Shown here in pieces: positions 25,439-36,400 of a stretch of 64,000 nucleotides of DNA. This DNA is from CAZQYC01 sp964597495. GTDB lineage: Bacteria; Pseudomonadota; Gammaproteobacteria; Steroidobacterales; Steroidobacteraceae. The translations under genes and the position numbers were made by a program. Numbering within the stretch: position 1 is the first letter of the stretch; each line of letters begins with the position of its first letter. The stretch is from positions 1-64,000 of the forward strand of contig CAZQYC010000009.1 of NCBI GenBank assembly GCA_964597495.1, in the 5' to 3' direction. The notes beneath the pieces are model-generated. The model made no database searches, was not told where the DNA came from, and worked only from the letters and a program-made list of their open reading frames with translations.

Positions 25439-25798
25439 GTGATCGATAAGTGGAACGGTGAGCGAAGACTACCAGGTTTTGCAACCAAAGGCTGCACACG
25501 CCCGGCGGCAACCGCGACGCAATCGGTGCTTTTTGCGCCAAATCAAAGCGGCTTGTCGACGGGCTCTAAAGCGAACTCCCTATCGCTCGATGCCGGGTGA
25601 ACGATGGATTTTGCACTCCCGATGCTTTAGTCCGCTCGCCGATGGCCGATACCTTGACGTCTGGCAGCCTGTTGAAAATCATTTTCGGCAGCCTGCTAGC
25701 TCGGACCATCGCCCTCTCGCCGCCATTTGCAACATCGGCAAGAACCGTCGAAGGGTCCGCTCTTAAGAGAATGCCTGAGCGAGTGCATCGAAGAGAAA
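25439..25798. promoter_or_regulatory. Divergent regulatory region between the cus operon and the hybrid kinase
   Basis: 360 bp without a convincing gene. A possible promoter toward the kinase is TTGACG (25654-25659), 17 bp, AATCAT (25677-25682), the second hexamer being poor. It overlaps GAAAAT-C-ATTTTC (25674-25686), a perfect palindrome flanked by direct repeats GGCAGCCTG on each side. That layout could be an operator. No transposase or RNA gene is seen. Confidence 0.4.
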
Positions 25799-28700
25799 AT
25801 GCATACATCGCGGTCCACAATGCCCTCGTTGCGCTTACCTTACAGGTTAAGCGACCTTTTCGTACTCGGTGGCGTCGCGGTTGTCTATTACGCGGCGGCC
25901 AGACTCGGACTGCTGTGTGCCTACGAGACGACTAACGCATCGCCCATTTGGCCGCCGTCCGCAATCGGCTTCCTCGCCGTCTTTTTTTTCGGACGCCATG
26001 CGTGGCCAGGCATCGCGATCGGCGCGTTCGCCGCCAACGTAGCCGTCTTTGCGAGCAATCAAGTCGCCGCCGGATCGACGATCGCATTCGCATCGCTTGC
26101 CATCTCCATCGGCAATACGTTCGAGGCGCTGTTTGCGGCATTCATCGTTCGTCGATTCATCGGCGCTCATCCACCTTTCGACAAGCCGCAGGACGTTTTT
26201 AAATTTGCGCTGATGACGCTTCCGGCCGGCAGTCTTGGCGCCTTGGTCGGGAGTGCCACTCTGCTGATCAGCGGCATCGCCCCCGTAAGTGCCGGACCGA
26301 CCATCGCCATCACGTGGTGGCTCGGCGATGCGAGCGGCATTCTACTGTTTGCGCCGCTCGCCATGACTTGGCTGAAGTCCCCCAAGGTTCGATGGTCATG
26401 GCAGAGCGCCGTTGAAGTCGTCTTGTCGATTCTTGCCTTGGCGCTGCTCGCGCTGACCATTTTTAACGCGCCGGCCTTTTCCGTCGGCGCGGATCGTCGC
26501 TTCATCTATCTATTCGTCCCCTGCATAGCCTGGTCCGCCTATCGCTACGGACCCCGAGGCGTGTCGTTCGCCGCTTTAGTCATCCTTGGCATCGCGGCTT
26601 GGGGTACGACGCACGGCTCCGGACCTTTCAACAAAGAATCGCTCAACAATTCGCTTATCGTACTCGAAAGCTTTGTCGCGCTTTGTACGCTCACCGGTTA
26701 CGTACTGGCAGGCGACCTCATCGAGCGAAAACGTTTGCAACAGGAATCGGCAATCCATCGCAGCATCGCAGCGCCCTGGCTCGTCCTCCTCAGCTGTCTC
26801 GGCATTAGCATCGTCGGCTGGAATCTCGTAAGTTCGGACATCGATCGACGCGCGCGCGATCGATTCGAATATCTGGCCGATTCCACGCAAACGCGGATCA
26901 AGGAGCGCATGCGTTCGTACGAACAAGTGTTGCGTGGCGGCGTGGCGCTATTCACCGCTTCCGAGTACGTGACCCGCAGCGAATGGCACGACTACGTTCA
27001 GCATCTCAACCTGCAACAGAATTTTCCAGGCATCCAGGCGATGACATACGCGATACGGGTGCGCGCCGACGAGAAGGCCAGGCATCTGCAAATGTTGCAT
27101 ACCGAGGGTTTTACGGAGTACGCCATCCGGCCGAGCGGCGATCGGGACGAATACGTTCCGATTCTTTATATCGAACCCTTTGATGACCGCAACCGACGCG
27201 TCTTCGGCTTTGACGTATCGGCCGAAGCCGTTCGCCACGATGCTATCGTGAGCGCGCGCAATACCGGAGAAGCCGCCATCACCGGACTCGTTACGCTCCA
27301 GCAAGACACGGACCGCAGCGTGCAGGGAGGGCTCATCATGTACGTCCCGGTATATCGACAGAAAATGGCCACGACGACGGCGGCCGAGCGCCAAGCCGCC
27401 GTAGTGGGCTATGTGACGTCGGCCTTCCGCTTGGATGATTTGATGCGCGGCATCCTCGGCAACGAGGTCCCCTCCTCCACACTGCAGATTTTCGACGGCA
27501 GCGCCGCCGACGCGCACGCACCGATGTACGACAGCGACACGAGGAAGTCCGACGGAAAGGCCATCGAGCCGTCGGACTTCACGACGCTGCGACAATTGGA
27601 GATAGGCCACCACCAATGGATCCTTCGTTTTCAATCGTTGCCGACGTTCGAAGCGTCCGTCGACAGGCAGAAATCGCAGATCGTCTTAATTGCAGGAATC
27701 GGCGTCAGCTTATTGCTGTTCATGCTGGTGCGCTCCCTATCGATGACACAGGAACACGCTACGCTGCTCGCTAGGGACATGACGCGGGCGATGCGCGAAT
27801 CCGAAAGTAAATTCAGATCGCTGGCCGCCTCCGCCAATGAGGGAATCGTCATTACGGACACGATGGGAAGAATCGTGTCATGGAACCATGGTGCGCAAGC
27901 GATATTCGGCTATACGGAAAGCGAAATCGTTGGGCACGAATCGTCGCAACTTCTTGGGCAACGGTTTCGAGAACGCTACGGCATTCGACTTGAGCGGTTA
28001 CGCCAAACCAAGAAGGACCACATCCCCGGACGAACCGTCGAATTGACGGGATTGACGAAAGAGCGGCGCGAGTTTCCCATGGAAGTGTCGCTGGCGACCT
28101 GGCAAACCGCCAACGGCCGATTCCATAGCAGCATCATTCGCGATATTACGGAACGCAAAGCCCTTGCGGACGGCTTGAAGGCAGCCGTTGCCGAACTGGC
28201 AGCGAGCAACACGGAGTTGATCAAGCGATCCGATGCGCTGAACGAGGCGAAACACCATGCCGAAGCGGCAACGCGCGCCAAGAGCGAGTTTCTCGCCACG
28301 ATGAGCCATGAGATTCGCACCCCCATGAACGCCATCATCGGCATGGCCGACTTACTCTCCGAGACTTCGCTCACCACCGAGCAACTGAAATACGTCCAGG
28401 TCTTCCAGAAGGCGGGCGAGACCTTATTGGTGTTGATCAACGATCTGCTGGACATCTCGAAAATCGAATCGGGGAAATTCGAACTTGAATACGTCGATTT
28501 CGATTTGCAGAACGTCGTCGCGAAAACCAACGACCTCTTGGCTTTTCGCGCGCAAGAAAAAGGACTCGACTTGGTTTGCAACGTCACCGACGATACGCCT
28601 TCGCTATTGATCGGCGATCCTCATCGGCTGCGTCAGGTGCTGACGAACTTGATCGGCAACGCGATTAAGTTCACGCACGCAGGCTCGATTCAAGTCACGG

Positions 28701-30154
28701 TGCGTCCCGGCGAGCGCACGAATACGCATTGCACGGTCCTCTTCGACGTGACGGATACGGGCGTGGGCATCGCCGCGGACAAACTGTCGATGGTGTTCGA
28801 AAACTTCACTCAAGCGGATTCGTCCATCACCCGCCGCTATGGCGGCACGGGACTCGGCCTCGCCATCAGCCGCGCGTTAGTCGAGAAAATGCAAGGCAAC
28901 CTCTCCGTTGAAAGCACGCTGGGCCAAGGCAGCACGTTTCGCTTTAGCGCACGCTTCGGCATGCAGGAAAACCAAACCCCTTCCACGGTAACCGTCACGA
29001 TTCAACCGCAGCTCGAGCATAAGCGCGTACTGATCGTGGATGACTTTTCCTCCAATCGATTGATTGTCGGCGAAATACTTGCCGGCTGGGGAATGACGGT
29101 CAGCGAAGCGGAGAGTGCAGAGTCGGCGCTCGCGCTTTTGCAAGGCAGCGACGCGCCTCCTTTCGATCTCGCCCTCGTCGACGGACAAATGCCGGAAGTG
29201 GATGGATTTACGTTAACGCAACGCATTCGAGAAAATCCTGCCACCGCCGCACTTCCGATCGTCATGCTGACGTCGTTCGACCCCGCCGAAGAGGCAAGAC
29301 AGTATCGCGAACTAGGAATAGCCGACTACGTACGCAAGCCGGTCCGCCGCGGTCAAATGCATCAAGTGCTGTCGAAGGTACTTGCGACGACTGCCGGCTC
29401 AACCACGCTCCCGAAGAACGGGAGCATGCGCCAGTATCGAGTCCTGTTATGCGAAGACTCGCTCGACAATGCATTTTTAATATCTGCTTACCTAAAAGAG
29501 AGCGTCTACGTAATCGAGCATGCGACCGACGGTAAGGCCGGCCTCGACAAATTCAAATGCGAATTCTTCGACCTGGTGCTGATGGACATTCAAATGCCCG
29601 TGATGGACGGCTACGCGACGGCGCGCGCCATTCGCGACTTCGAAGTCGAATTTGCAAAGCGACCTACGCCGATCATCGCCCTGACCGCCCACGCTCAAGT
29701 GACCGAGATGGCTCGAACCACGGCGACCGGCTTTACCGAATTCCTAAGCAAACCGATTCGCAAAGCAGAATTGCTGGCTGCGATGGCAAAGCACTGCTCT
29801 TCCGAACGGAGTCAGGCAATGCAGACTCAAGTCGCGCAAGATCAGGCCGCTCTAAGCAACGCCATTCAAGCGCGGGTGCCGAAATATCTGGCCGGGCGCG
29901 TTGCCGACTTACAAAAAATCCTGACGGCGCTCGCGGCGCAAGATTTCGACGAAATAAAATTCATCGGTCACAACATGAAGGGCAGCGGCAGCTCGTTCGG
30001 ATTCCCGGAAATCACCGCAGCCGGCCAGGCTCTCGAAAACGCGGCAGGCCAGCGCGACAACAGCGGCGTCCGCCTTGCCTACGAGGAGGCCCAACGCGCC
30101 CTCGAAAACGCCTTTCGCCAATCGACGGTTAGCCAAACCGCCAACGCTCCCTAG
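25799..30154 (+). CDS. MASE1-CHASE-PAS hybrid histidine kinase with two receivers and Hpt
   Basis: Membrane-bound phosphorelay protein, 1451 aa from the ATG at 25799 (another ATG lies at 25820). In order: MASE1 multi-spanning sensor (about 10-300; NASPIWPPSAIGFLAVFFFG), CHASE domain (about 345-560; GGVALFTASEYVTRSEWHDY), a membrane segment, PAS (about 665-790), HisKA with His837 (MSHEIRTPMNAIIGMADLL), HATPase (DTGVGIA, GGTGLGLAIS), receiver 1 with Asp1128 (LVDGQMPEVDG), receiver 2 with Asp1263 (LMDIQMPVMDG), and a C-terminal Hpt with His1391 (FIGHNMKGSGSSFGF). All phosphotransfer residues are present. It lies between two metal-efflux operons but has no adjacent response regulator, so its output is unknown. 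Confidence 0.9.
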   Translation: MHTSRSTMPSLRLPYRLSDLFVLGGVAVVYYAAARLGLLCAYETTNASPIWPPSAIGFLAVFFFGRHAWPGIAIGAFAANVAVFASNQVAAGSTIAFASLAISIGNTFEALFAAFIVRRFIGAHPPFDKPQDVFKFALMTLPAGSLGALVGSATLLISGIAPVSAGPTIAITWWLGDASGILLFAPLAMTWLKSPKVRWSWQSAVEVVLSILALALLALTIFNAPAFSVGADRRFIYLFVPCIAWSAYRYGPRGVSFAALVILGIAAWGTTHGSGPFNKESLNNSLIVLESFVALCTLTGYVLAGDLIERKRLQQESAIHRSIAAPWLVLLSCLGISIVGWNLVSSDIDRRARDRFEYLADSTQTRIKERMRSYEQVLRGGVALFTASEYVTRSEWHDYVQHLNLQQNFPGIQAMTYAIRVRADEKARHLQMLHTEGFTEYAIRPSGDRDEYVPILYIEPFDDRNRRVFGFDVSAEAVRHDAIVSARNTGEAAITGLVTLQQDTDRSVQGGLIMYVPVYRQKMATTTAAERQAAVVGYVTSAFRLDDLMRGILGNEVPSSTLQIFDGSAADAHAPMYDSDTRKSDGKAIEPSDFTTLRQLEIGHHQWILRFQSLPTFEASVDRQKSQIVLIAGIGVSLLLFMLVRSLSMTQEHATLLARDMTRAMRESESKFRSLAASANEGIVITDTMGRIVSWNHGAQAIFGYTESEIVGHESSQLLGQRFRERYGIRLERLRQTKKDHIPGRTVELTGLTKERREFPMEVSLATWQTANGRFHSSIIRDITERKALADGLKAAVAELAASNTELIKRSDALNEAKHHAEAATRAKSEFLATMSHEIRTPMNAIIGMADLLSETSLTTEQLKYVQVFQKAGETLLVLINDLLDISKIESGKFELEYVDFDLQNVVAKTNDLLAFRAQEKGLDLVCNVTDDTPSLLIGDPHRLRQVLTNLIGNAIKFTHAGSIQVTVRPGERTNTHCTVLFDVTDTGVGIAADKLSMVFENFTQADSSITRRYGGTGLGLAISRALVEKMQGNLSVESTLGQGSTFRFSARFGMQENQTPSTVTVTIQPQLEHKRVLIVDDFSSNRLIVGEILAGWGMTVSEAESAESALALLQGSDAPPFDLALVDGQMPEVDGFTLTQRIRENPATAALPIVMLTSFDPAEEARQYRELGIADYVRKPVRRGQMHQVLSKVLATTAGSTTLPKNGSMRQYRVLLCEDSLDNAFLISAYLKESVYVIEHATDGKAGLDKFKCEFFDLVLMDIQMPVMDGYATARAIRDFEVEFAKRPTPIIALTAHAQVTEMARTTATGFTEFLSKPIRKAELLAAMAKHCSSERSQAMQTQVAQDQAALSNAIQARVPKYLAGRVADLQKILTALAAQDFDEIKFIGHNMKGSGSSFGFPEITAAGQALENAAGQRDNSGVRLAYEEAQRALENAFRQSTVSQTANAP

Positions 30155-30288
30155 CGTCAACGCCTTGCTGATCTCCAGTGTTATCGCAATCGAACCCCGG
30201 TTAGCGAACCGCCCGATTTTCCATGAGAACGCCGAAATGGCGACGCGGCTCTATTGATGTTTGGCAACAAGCCCGCGATACTCCGCGC

Positions 30289-30687
30289 ATGTTGCGCCTT
30301 GGCCGTCGATCCAAGATCTTCCTGTCTTTAGTTTGCATCCTCGTCGTAGGGATGCGGATTACCGGCGCGCACCTGCATCTATGTTTCGACGGTAGCGAAC
30401 CGCCCGCCAGCGTGCATTTCGGCAACGATCGCGGATTGCATCATTTGCTCGGCGAGCATGAGGATGCAACCGTCGAACACGCCGATGTCGACGTTAATTT
30501 AGTGAGCGACGCGTTATTCAAATCAAGCAGCACGAGTTTCGATCTGCTGGACTTGTTCGGCGCGCTGGCATGGCTCCTTGGTTGCTTCGTATTTGTCAGA
30601 CAAGCCGTTTTCCTTTTCGAATCGTTCGTTCCGATCGACACAACCCGAGCCTATCTGCGCCCGCCTCTGCGCGGGCCGCCTCGTTAA
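30289..30687 (+). CDS. Small His-containing membrane or exported protein upstream of czcCBA
   Basis: 132 aa from the ATG at 30289, with an upstream in-frame start at 30223 also possible. Not a family with known function as far as I can tell. A hydrophobic N-terminal segment (KIFLSLVCILVVGMRITG) is followed by AHLHLCFDG and by clustered His and acidic residues (LHHLLGEHEDATVEHADVDV), then a second hydrophobic stretch and a Pro/Arg tail LRPPLRGPPR. His/Asp/Glu clusters would suit divalent-cation binding in the periplasm, an inference. It is 88 nt before czcC on the same strand and probably belongs to that operon. Confidence 0.65.
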   Translation: MLRLGRRSKIFLSLVCILVVGMRITGAHLHLCFDGSEPPASVHFGNDRGLHHLLGEHEDATVEHADVDVNLVSDALFKSSSTSFDLLDLFGALAWLLGCFVFVRQAVFLFESFVPIDTTRAYLRPPLRGPPR

Positions 30688-30774
30688 TCCTCCCACTCCC
30701 TGTCTCGATAATTCTCGATAATTCCGATCGTTCACCGCTGATTGCGGCGGCGGCGATTGCCTTGGGAGGCAATC

Positions 30775-32052
30775 ATGAAGTTCCTATTTGCGCGGACCTG
30801 CCGCGCCCATGTTTGCGGCGCGTGCGTCTTGATTCAGCTTCTGTCTACAGCCTTTGCGGCCGACGCAGAACCCACTGGAGAGTTGTCGCTGAGTCTCGCC
30901 ATCGATACCGCTCTGCAACGCAATCCTGCACTGGCGGTGTCGAGCTACGAATTGAAAATGGCTGACGCACGCGTCGTAAGCGCCGGACGAAGGCCAAGCC
31001 CGGAGATCTCGCTGGAGCTTGAGAATTTCGCCGGTTCCGGTAGCACACGGGGAACAACTGCTTTGGAGTCGACGCTCGCCTTGAGCCAGGTCATCGAACT
31101 TGGGAGCAAACGCGAGCACCGCATCGAGATCGCCGCCATGAATCGCGAACTCTCGGGAATCGAACGGAGCGCCCGACAGCTGGACGTGTTGGCGGATGTG
31201 ACGCGCCGATTCATCGACGTCGTGCTCGCTCAACACACGGCGGCATTGACAGAGCGCGCAGTCACGCTCTCGGAACACACGCTTGCCGCCATTACTACTC
31301 GTGTAGCAGCGGCGCGCTCGCCGCAGGCCGAACAAAGCAGAGCGTCCATTTCGGTCGCGCGTGCCCGCATCGAACAACAAGAGGCTATCGGCAAGCTGCA
31401 AGCGGCGCGCCGCGCATTGGCTGCTTTGTGGGGATCCCGCTCGCCATCGTTCGCTTCCGCTGCCGCCGACTTGTTTACCCTGCCGGAAGCGCAGCCTTTC
31501 GACGCGCTCAGCGTGCGCCTGCAACGCAACCCCGACTTTCTGCGTTTCGCGACGGAAGCGCGCTTGCGCGTAGCGGAGGCGAGACTTGCGCAAGCGCAAA
31601 GCAAACCGGATCTCAGCGTCAGCGCCGGAATTAGACGCTTTGAGGCGACCGGCGACTCCGCAGTAGTGGCGGGTATCTCGATTCCCTTGTCGTTCGCCAA
31701 CCGCGACCGAGGGGCCGTCCGCGAAGCGGAATTACACCTCGATCAGGTGCGCGCGCAATCACAGGCCACGTTCCTGCAAGCCGAAACAACGCTGTTCGGT
31801 TTGTACCAGGAGATGGCATCGGCCCGCATCCGCGCGATGACGCTGCGCGACGAAGCGCTACCGCGAGCGGAGGCGGCGCTGACACAAACACAGTACGGTT
31901 ATGAGCGCGGTCGTTTCTCGTATCTGGAACTTGCCTCCGCACAGCAAGAGCTGCTCGCCCTGCAAAGCGCGAGTCTCGAAGCTGCTGCCGACTACCACCG
32001 GCTCATGGCCGAAATCGAACGCCTCACCGGCGAACCGCTTACGAACTACTAA
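30775..32052 (+). CDS. czcC: CzcC-like outer-membrane efflux protein
   Basis: Outer-membrane channel of a Co/Zn/Cd tripartite efflux system, TolC family, 425 aa from ATG 30775, which is preceded by a good GGAGG. A Sec signal peptide (about 1-30, ending STAFAADA) is followed by two outer-membrane efflux domains; segments LALSQVIELGSKREHRIEIA and YGYERGRFSYLELASAQQEL are typical of CzcC. The adjacent czcB and czcA complete the pump. It is only distantly similar to the cusC gene in the same window, so the two systems are not a recent duplication. Confidence 0.9.
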   Translation: MKFLFARTCRAHVCGACVLIQLLSTAFAADAEPTGELSLSLAIDTALQRNPALAVSSYELKMADARVVSAGRRPSPEISLELENFAGSGSTRGTTALESTLALSQVIELGSKREHRIEIAAMNRELSGIERSARQLDVLADVTRRFIDVVLAQHTAALTERAVTLSEHTLAAITTRVAAARSPQAEQSRASISVARARIEQQEAIGKLQAARRALAALWGSRSPSFASAAADLFTLPEAQPFDALSVRLQRNPDFLRFATEARLRVAEARLAQAQSKPDLSVSAGIRRFEATGDSAVVAGISIPLSFANRDRGAVREAELHLDQVRAQSQATFLQAETTLFGLYQEMASARIRAMTLRDEALPRAEAALTQTQYGYERGRFSYLELASAQQELLALQSASLEAAADYHRLMAEIERLTGEPLTNY

Positions 32053-32068
32053 CTTGAGGCCTCCTCCC

Positions 32069-33322
32069 ATGACGTTCACCCACGTTGCAATGTGGAAAAA
32101 GATCTGGCTTGCCTCGCTGAGCGCGCTTGCAATGACTCAAGGCTGCTCAAAAACGGAAACGGAGCGTCACGACGAACCTAAGGCAGGTGAAGAAACGCCG
32201 AAAGGCCCGCACGGAGGACGCGTGCTCGACGACGGCAAGTTCTCGGTCGAAGTAACGATCTTCGAACGCGGCGTACCGCCCGAGTTCCGGGTATTCGCCC
32301 GTGAATCGACTAAACCGATCGAGCCGAGCGACGTGAAACTCGCCATCGAACTTCGTCGTTTCGGCGGTCGCGTCGACCGGATTGAGTTCGCTCCAAATGG
32401 CGACCACCTGCTTGGCAATGGGGCCGTCGAAGAACCGCATTCGTTCGACGTGCATGTGTACGCCGAATACGCAGGCAAACTTCACGAATGGACGTATAGC
32501 TCTTATGAAGGCCGAACGACCATCGCTACGGCGATGGCAAAGGAGGCCGGCGTGACCATTGCAACAGCCGGTCCGGGAAAATTGAGTGAGCGCTTGACGC
32601 TGTACGGCACGATAAAGGCCGATCCCGCACGTCAGCGCAAAGTAGCGGCTCGCTATCCGGGCGTTATCCAAACGGTGTTCGGACAAGTAGGCGATAACGT
32701 CCGGGCGGGCGACACGCTGGCGGTTATCGAAAGCAATGAAAGCTTGCAAAGCTACCCACTCAAGGCGCCTATCGCGGGCACCATCACCGTACGACAGGCG
32801 AATGCAGGCGAAACGGCCGGCGCCGAAGCGTTATTCGAGATCGCCGACTTCGCTGCCGTCCGCGCAGAACTCGCGGTCTTTCCCGGCGACTTCTCCAAGC
32901 TAAGGAAAGGCCAGGCAGTCGCCATACGCTCCGCACACGGAAAAAATGTGGGCCTGGGAACCGTTAGCTATCTTGCCGCCGCCGGTAGTGCAAACGATCA
33001 GAGCTTGGTCGCGCAGGTGTTGCTCGATAACAAACAAGGCGCGTGGACGCCGGGACTGTTCGTGAGCGCGGAGGTTCCCGTGAACGCAACTCTCGTTGCG
33101 ATCGCAGTGCCGACAACAGCACTGCAGAAATTTCGCGAGTGGGACGTCGTGTTCCTCAACGATGGGGAAACCTACCAAGCTCAACCGCTGGAGCTAGGGC
33201 GCAGCGACGGCGAGACGACTGAAGTCGTCAGCGGGCTCTCCAAAGGCGATCGCTACGTGGCGACCAACAGCTATCTCATTAAAGCGGACATCGAGAAGTC
33301 AGGTGCCTCCCATGATCACTGA
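32069..33322 (+). CDS. czcB: CzcB-like periplasmic adaptor (membrane fusion protein)
   Basis: Adaptor between CzcA and CzcC, 417 aa from ATG 32069. The N-terminus SLSALAMTQGCSK looks like a lipoprotein signal, which would anchor it to the membrane. The segment KGPHGGRVLDDGKFSVEV and GVPPEFRVFA is the CzcB-type N-terminal domain; the lipoyl/barrel parts follow (GVIQTVFGQVGDNVRAGDTL, APIAGTITVRQANAGE). It ends SHDH. The stop TGA starts a heptamer array in the 112-bp gap before czcA, unusual inside an operon whose products must be made together. Confidence 0.92.
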   Translation: MTFTHVAMWKKIWLASLSALAMTQGCSKTETERHDEPKAGEETPKGPHGGRVLDDGKFSVEVTIFERGVPPEFRVFARESTKPIEPSDVKLAIELRRFGGRVDRIEFAPNGDHLLGNGAVEEPHSFDVHVYAEYAGKLHEWTYSSYEGRTTIATAMAKEAGVTIATAGPGKLSERLTLYGTIKADPARQRKVAARYPGVIQTVFGQVGDNVRAGDTLAVIESNESLQSYPLKAPIAGTITVRQANAGETAGAEALFEIADFAAVRAELAVFPGDFSKLRKGQAVAIRSAHGKNVGLGTVSYLAAAGSANDQSLVAQVLLDNKQGAWTPGLFVSAEVPVNATLVAIAVPTTALQKFREWDVVFLNDGETYQAQPLELGRSDGETTEVVSGLSKGDRYVATNSYLIKADIEKSGASHDH

Positions 33323-33418
33323 CGAGAAGGCGCTAGGCTCTAGACGCTAGTAGGAATCCACATGCAATACGTTGCCACTTTATTCTGGCTAGTTACTAGA
33401 GCCTAGCGCCTAGTTGCT
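33320..33418. repeat. Heptamer-array inverted repeat, CTAG core (czcB / czcA)
   Basis: Left arm CTAG at 33333, 33340 and 33347; right arm CTAG at 33389, 33396, 33403 and 33410, preceded by TTATTCTGG. All steps are 7 nt. The czcB stop TGA (33320) is in phase with the TAGs at 33334, 33341 and 33348. The arms are inverted and can form a hairpin between the two cistrons. Confidence 0.88.
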
Positions 33419-33434
33419 TTCCTAAGGGTTTTCC

Positions 33435-36400
33435 ATGCTCGACCGCATCATCGATTTCTCCGTCCGTCATCGAATACCGGTGCTCTTTGCGATCTTGGCG
33501 CTGGCTGTCGTGGGCGTTTACGACTACACACGGCTGCCCATCGACGCCGTGCCCGATATCTCGAACGTCCAGGTTCAGATCAATTCCGAAGCACCCGGTT
33601 ACTCGCCCCTCGAAACGGAACAGCGAATCACCTTTTCCGTCGAGAACGCGCTCTCTGGCCTGCCGAACTTGCGCTATACGCGCTCACTGTCGCGCTACGG
33701 GCTGTCTCAGGTCACCGTCGTCTTTAGCGACGACACCGACATCTTTTTCGCACGGCAGTTAGTCAGCGAACGATTGCAGGAAATAAAGAGCCAACTTCCC
33801 GATGGAGTTACGCCTTCTCTCGGTCCGATTGCAACGGGTCTGGGTGAAGTTTTCATGTTCACGATTGCCGCCGATGAAAAGGCGCGCCGCGCAGACGGCA
33901 AGGCTTACGACGGCACGGACCTGCACACGGTGATGGACTGGGTGGTCGCGCCGCAGTTGGCGCGCGTGCCCGGCGTCACCGAGATCAACAACATCGGCGG
34001 CCATGAACGCGAGTATCACGTAGCGCCGTTGCCGGGAAAGCTCATGTCGCACGGCGTGAGCCTTCGGGAGGTGGTGCAAGCTCTGCTCGAAAATAACGGC
34101 AACGTCGGCGCTGGCTATATAGAGCGCAACGGTTCCCAGTACTTGGTACGCTCACCGGGCCAAGTCGGCGGAATCGACGACATCAAGAAGATTGTCGTGA
34201 GTCAGCGCAACGGCATTCCGATATCGATCGCGGACGTAGCGGACGTGAGTCTCGGGAACGACTTGCGCACCGGCGCGGCGACGATGAACGGACGCGAAGT
34301 CGTTTTAGGCACGGTATTCATGCTCATCGGCGAAAACAGCCGCGCCGTCTCAAAACGCGTCGCCGAGAAATTGGCCGACGTCAATCGCTCGCTTCCCACG
34401 GGGCTAAGCGCAACAGCGGTGTATGACCGCACCACCCTCGTTGAGAAAACCATTGCCACCGTACGCGCCAATTTGTTCGAAGGCGCCGTTCTCGTCGTCG
34501 TGGTGTTATTCATTCTCCTCGGGAATGTTCGCGCTGCGCTCGTCACTGCCTGCGTCATTCCCTTGGCAATGCTGTTCACCATCTCCGGCATGGTGGCGAA
34601 TCGCGTCAGCGGCAACCTGATGAGCCTAGGCGCTCTCGATTTCGGATTGATCGTGGACGGCGCCGTAATCATCGTTGAAAACTGTTTGCGCCGTTTGGGC
34701 GAGGCGCAACCGGCGACGGGAAGCTTACCCCTGAAAGAACGGCTCGCACTCGTGCGCAGCGCGACCAGGGAAGTGATCCGCCCGAGTCTCTTCGGCGTAT
34801 TGATCATCTTGGTCGTGTATCTGCCGATCTTCACCTTGACGGGCGTCGAAGGAAAAATGTTTCACCCGATGGCCTTCACCGTGGCCGCCGCGCTCACGGG
34901 CGCGCTCGCTTTTTCCGTAACGTTCGTCCCTGCCGCCGTTGCGGTATTCGTTACCGGCCGAATCGCCGGGCACGACAACGCAGTCATGCGATTAGCGCGT
35001 CGAGCCTACGAACGAGCGCTTCGATTTGCGATGGCGCATCGAGCCGGAGTGATCCTAAGTGCCGCCATGCTGGTGGCCGGATCGGCTTTGCTGACGCCGC
35101 ATCTCGGCACCGAATTTCTGCCGAGCCTCGACGAAGGCGACATCGCCATGCATGCACTGCGCATACCCGGCACGGGAATGGATCAAGCTGTAGGCATGCA
35201 AAAGCAGTTGGAAGCGGAAATTCGCAAATTCCCCGAAGTCGACAAAGTATTCGCCAAGTTAGGCACGGCCGACGTGGCCACCGACCCGATGCCTCCGAGC
35301 GTTTCCGACACGTTCGTGCTCTTGAAGCCTCGGGAGCAATGGCCTGATCCCGACAAGACCAAGGCCGAGTTCGTCAAGGAACTCGAAGCCGTCGCGCGCA
35401 ACGTGCCGGGCAATAACTACGAATTCACTCAGCCGATCGAGATGCGCTTCAATGAGCTCATTTCCGGCGTGCGGGCCGATCTCGCTATCAAAGTCTACGG
35501 CGACAACTTGGATACGCTGGTGGACATCGGCGAACATGTTGAGCGCGCGATGAAACGCATTCCTGGCGCGGCCGACGTGGAAACGGAACAGGCCACCGGC
35601 CTGCCGGTCATGACGATAACGCCACGACGCGAAGTGCTGCAGCGCTATGGACTCACCGTTACGGAAGTACAGGATGCCGTTTCCATCGCCATTGGCGGAA
35701 GAACCGCGGGCCTCGTGTTCGAAGGCGATCGCCGTTTCGAATTGGTGGTCCGCCTTCCGGAAAGCCTACGCAACGATTCGCGCACGCTCGAGCAATTGCC
35801 CATCCGCCTGCCGCAAGGAGGATATGTGCCGTTACGCGAACTGGTCGATGTCGCGACGCTTACCGGACCCAATCAAATTAACCGCGAAAACGGCAAACGC
35901 CGGGTCGTCGTCACGGCCAATGTACGCGACCGGGATCTGGGTTCGTTCGTCGCCGACGTCCAACAGGCAATCCGCGACGGGGTAACGTTGCCGGCCGGTT
36001 ACTGGATCGACTACGGCGGTAGTTTCGAGCAGCTGATCTCGGCATCGAAGCGCCTGCGTATCGTCGTACCGATTGCGTTGTTTCTCATCTTCGGACTGCT
36101 CTACGCCACATTCGGCTCCGTCAAAGACGCGCTGCTCGTATTTTCCGGGGTGCCGCTCGCCCTCACCGGTGGAGTGCTCGCACTTTGGCTGCGCGGAATA
36201 CCGCTATCGATTTCGGCCGCGATCGGCTTCGTCGCCCTTTCCGGCGTTGCCGTACTCAATGGCTTAGTCATGGTGTCGTTCATTCGCAAATTGCGGGCCG
36301 AAGGACAATCGCTGGCGCAGGCAACTATCGAAGGCCCGCTCACGCGATTGCGCCCGGTCCTCATGACCGCCTTGGTTGCAGCGCTGGGTTTTCTGCCGAT

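Noticed and set aside
25458..25935. Open frames in the cus/kinase intergenic region as genes
   Set aside because: Low-complexity, Arg-rich or overlapping translations on both strands with no signal peptide, domain or ribosome site; they run into the kinase coding region.
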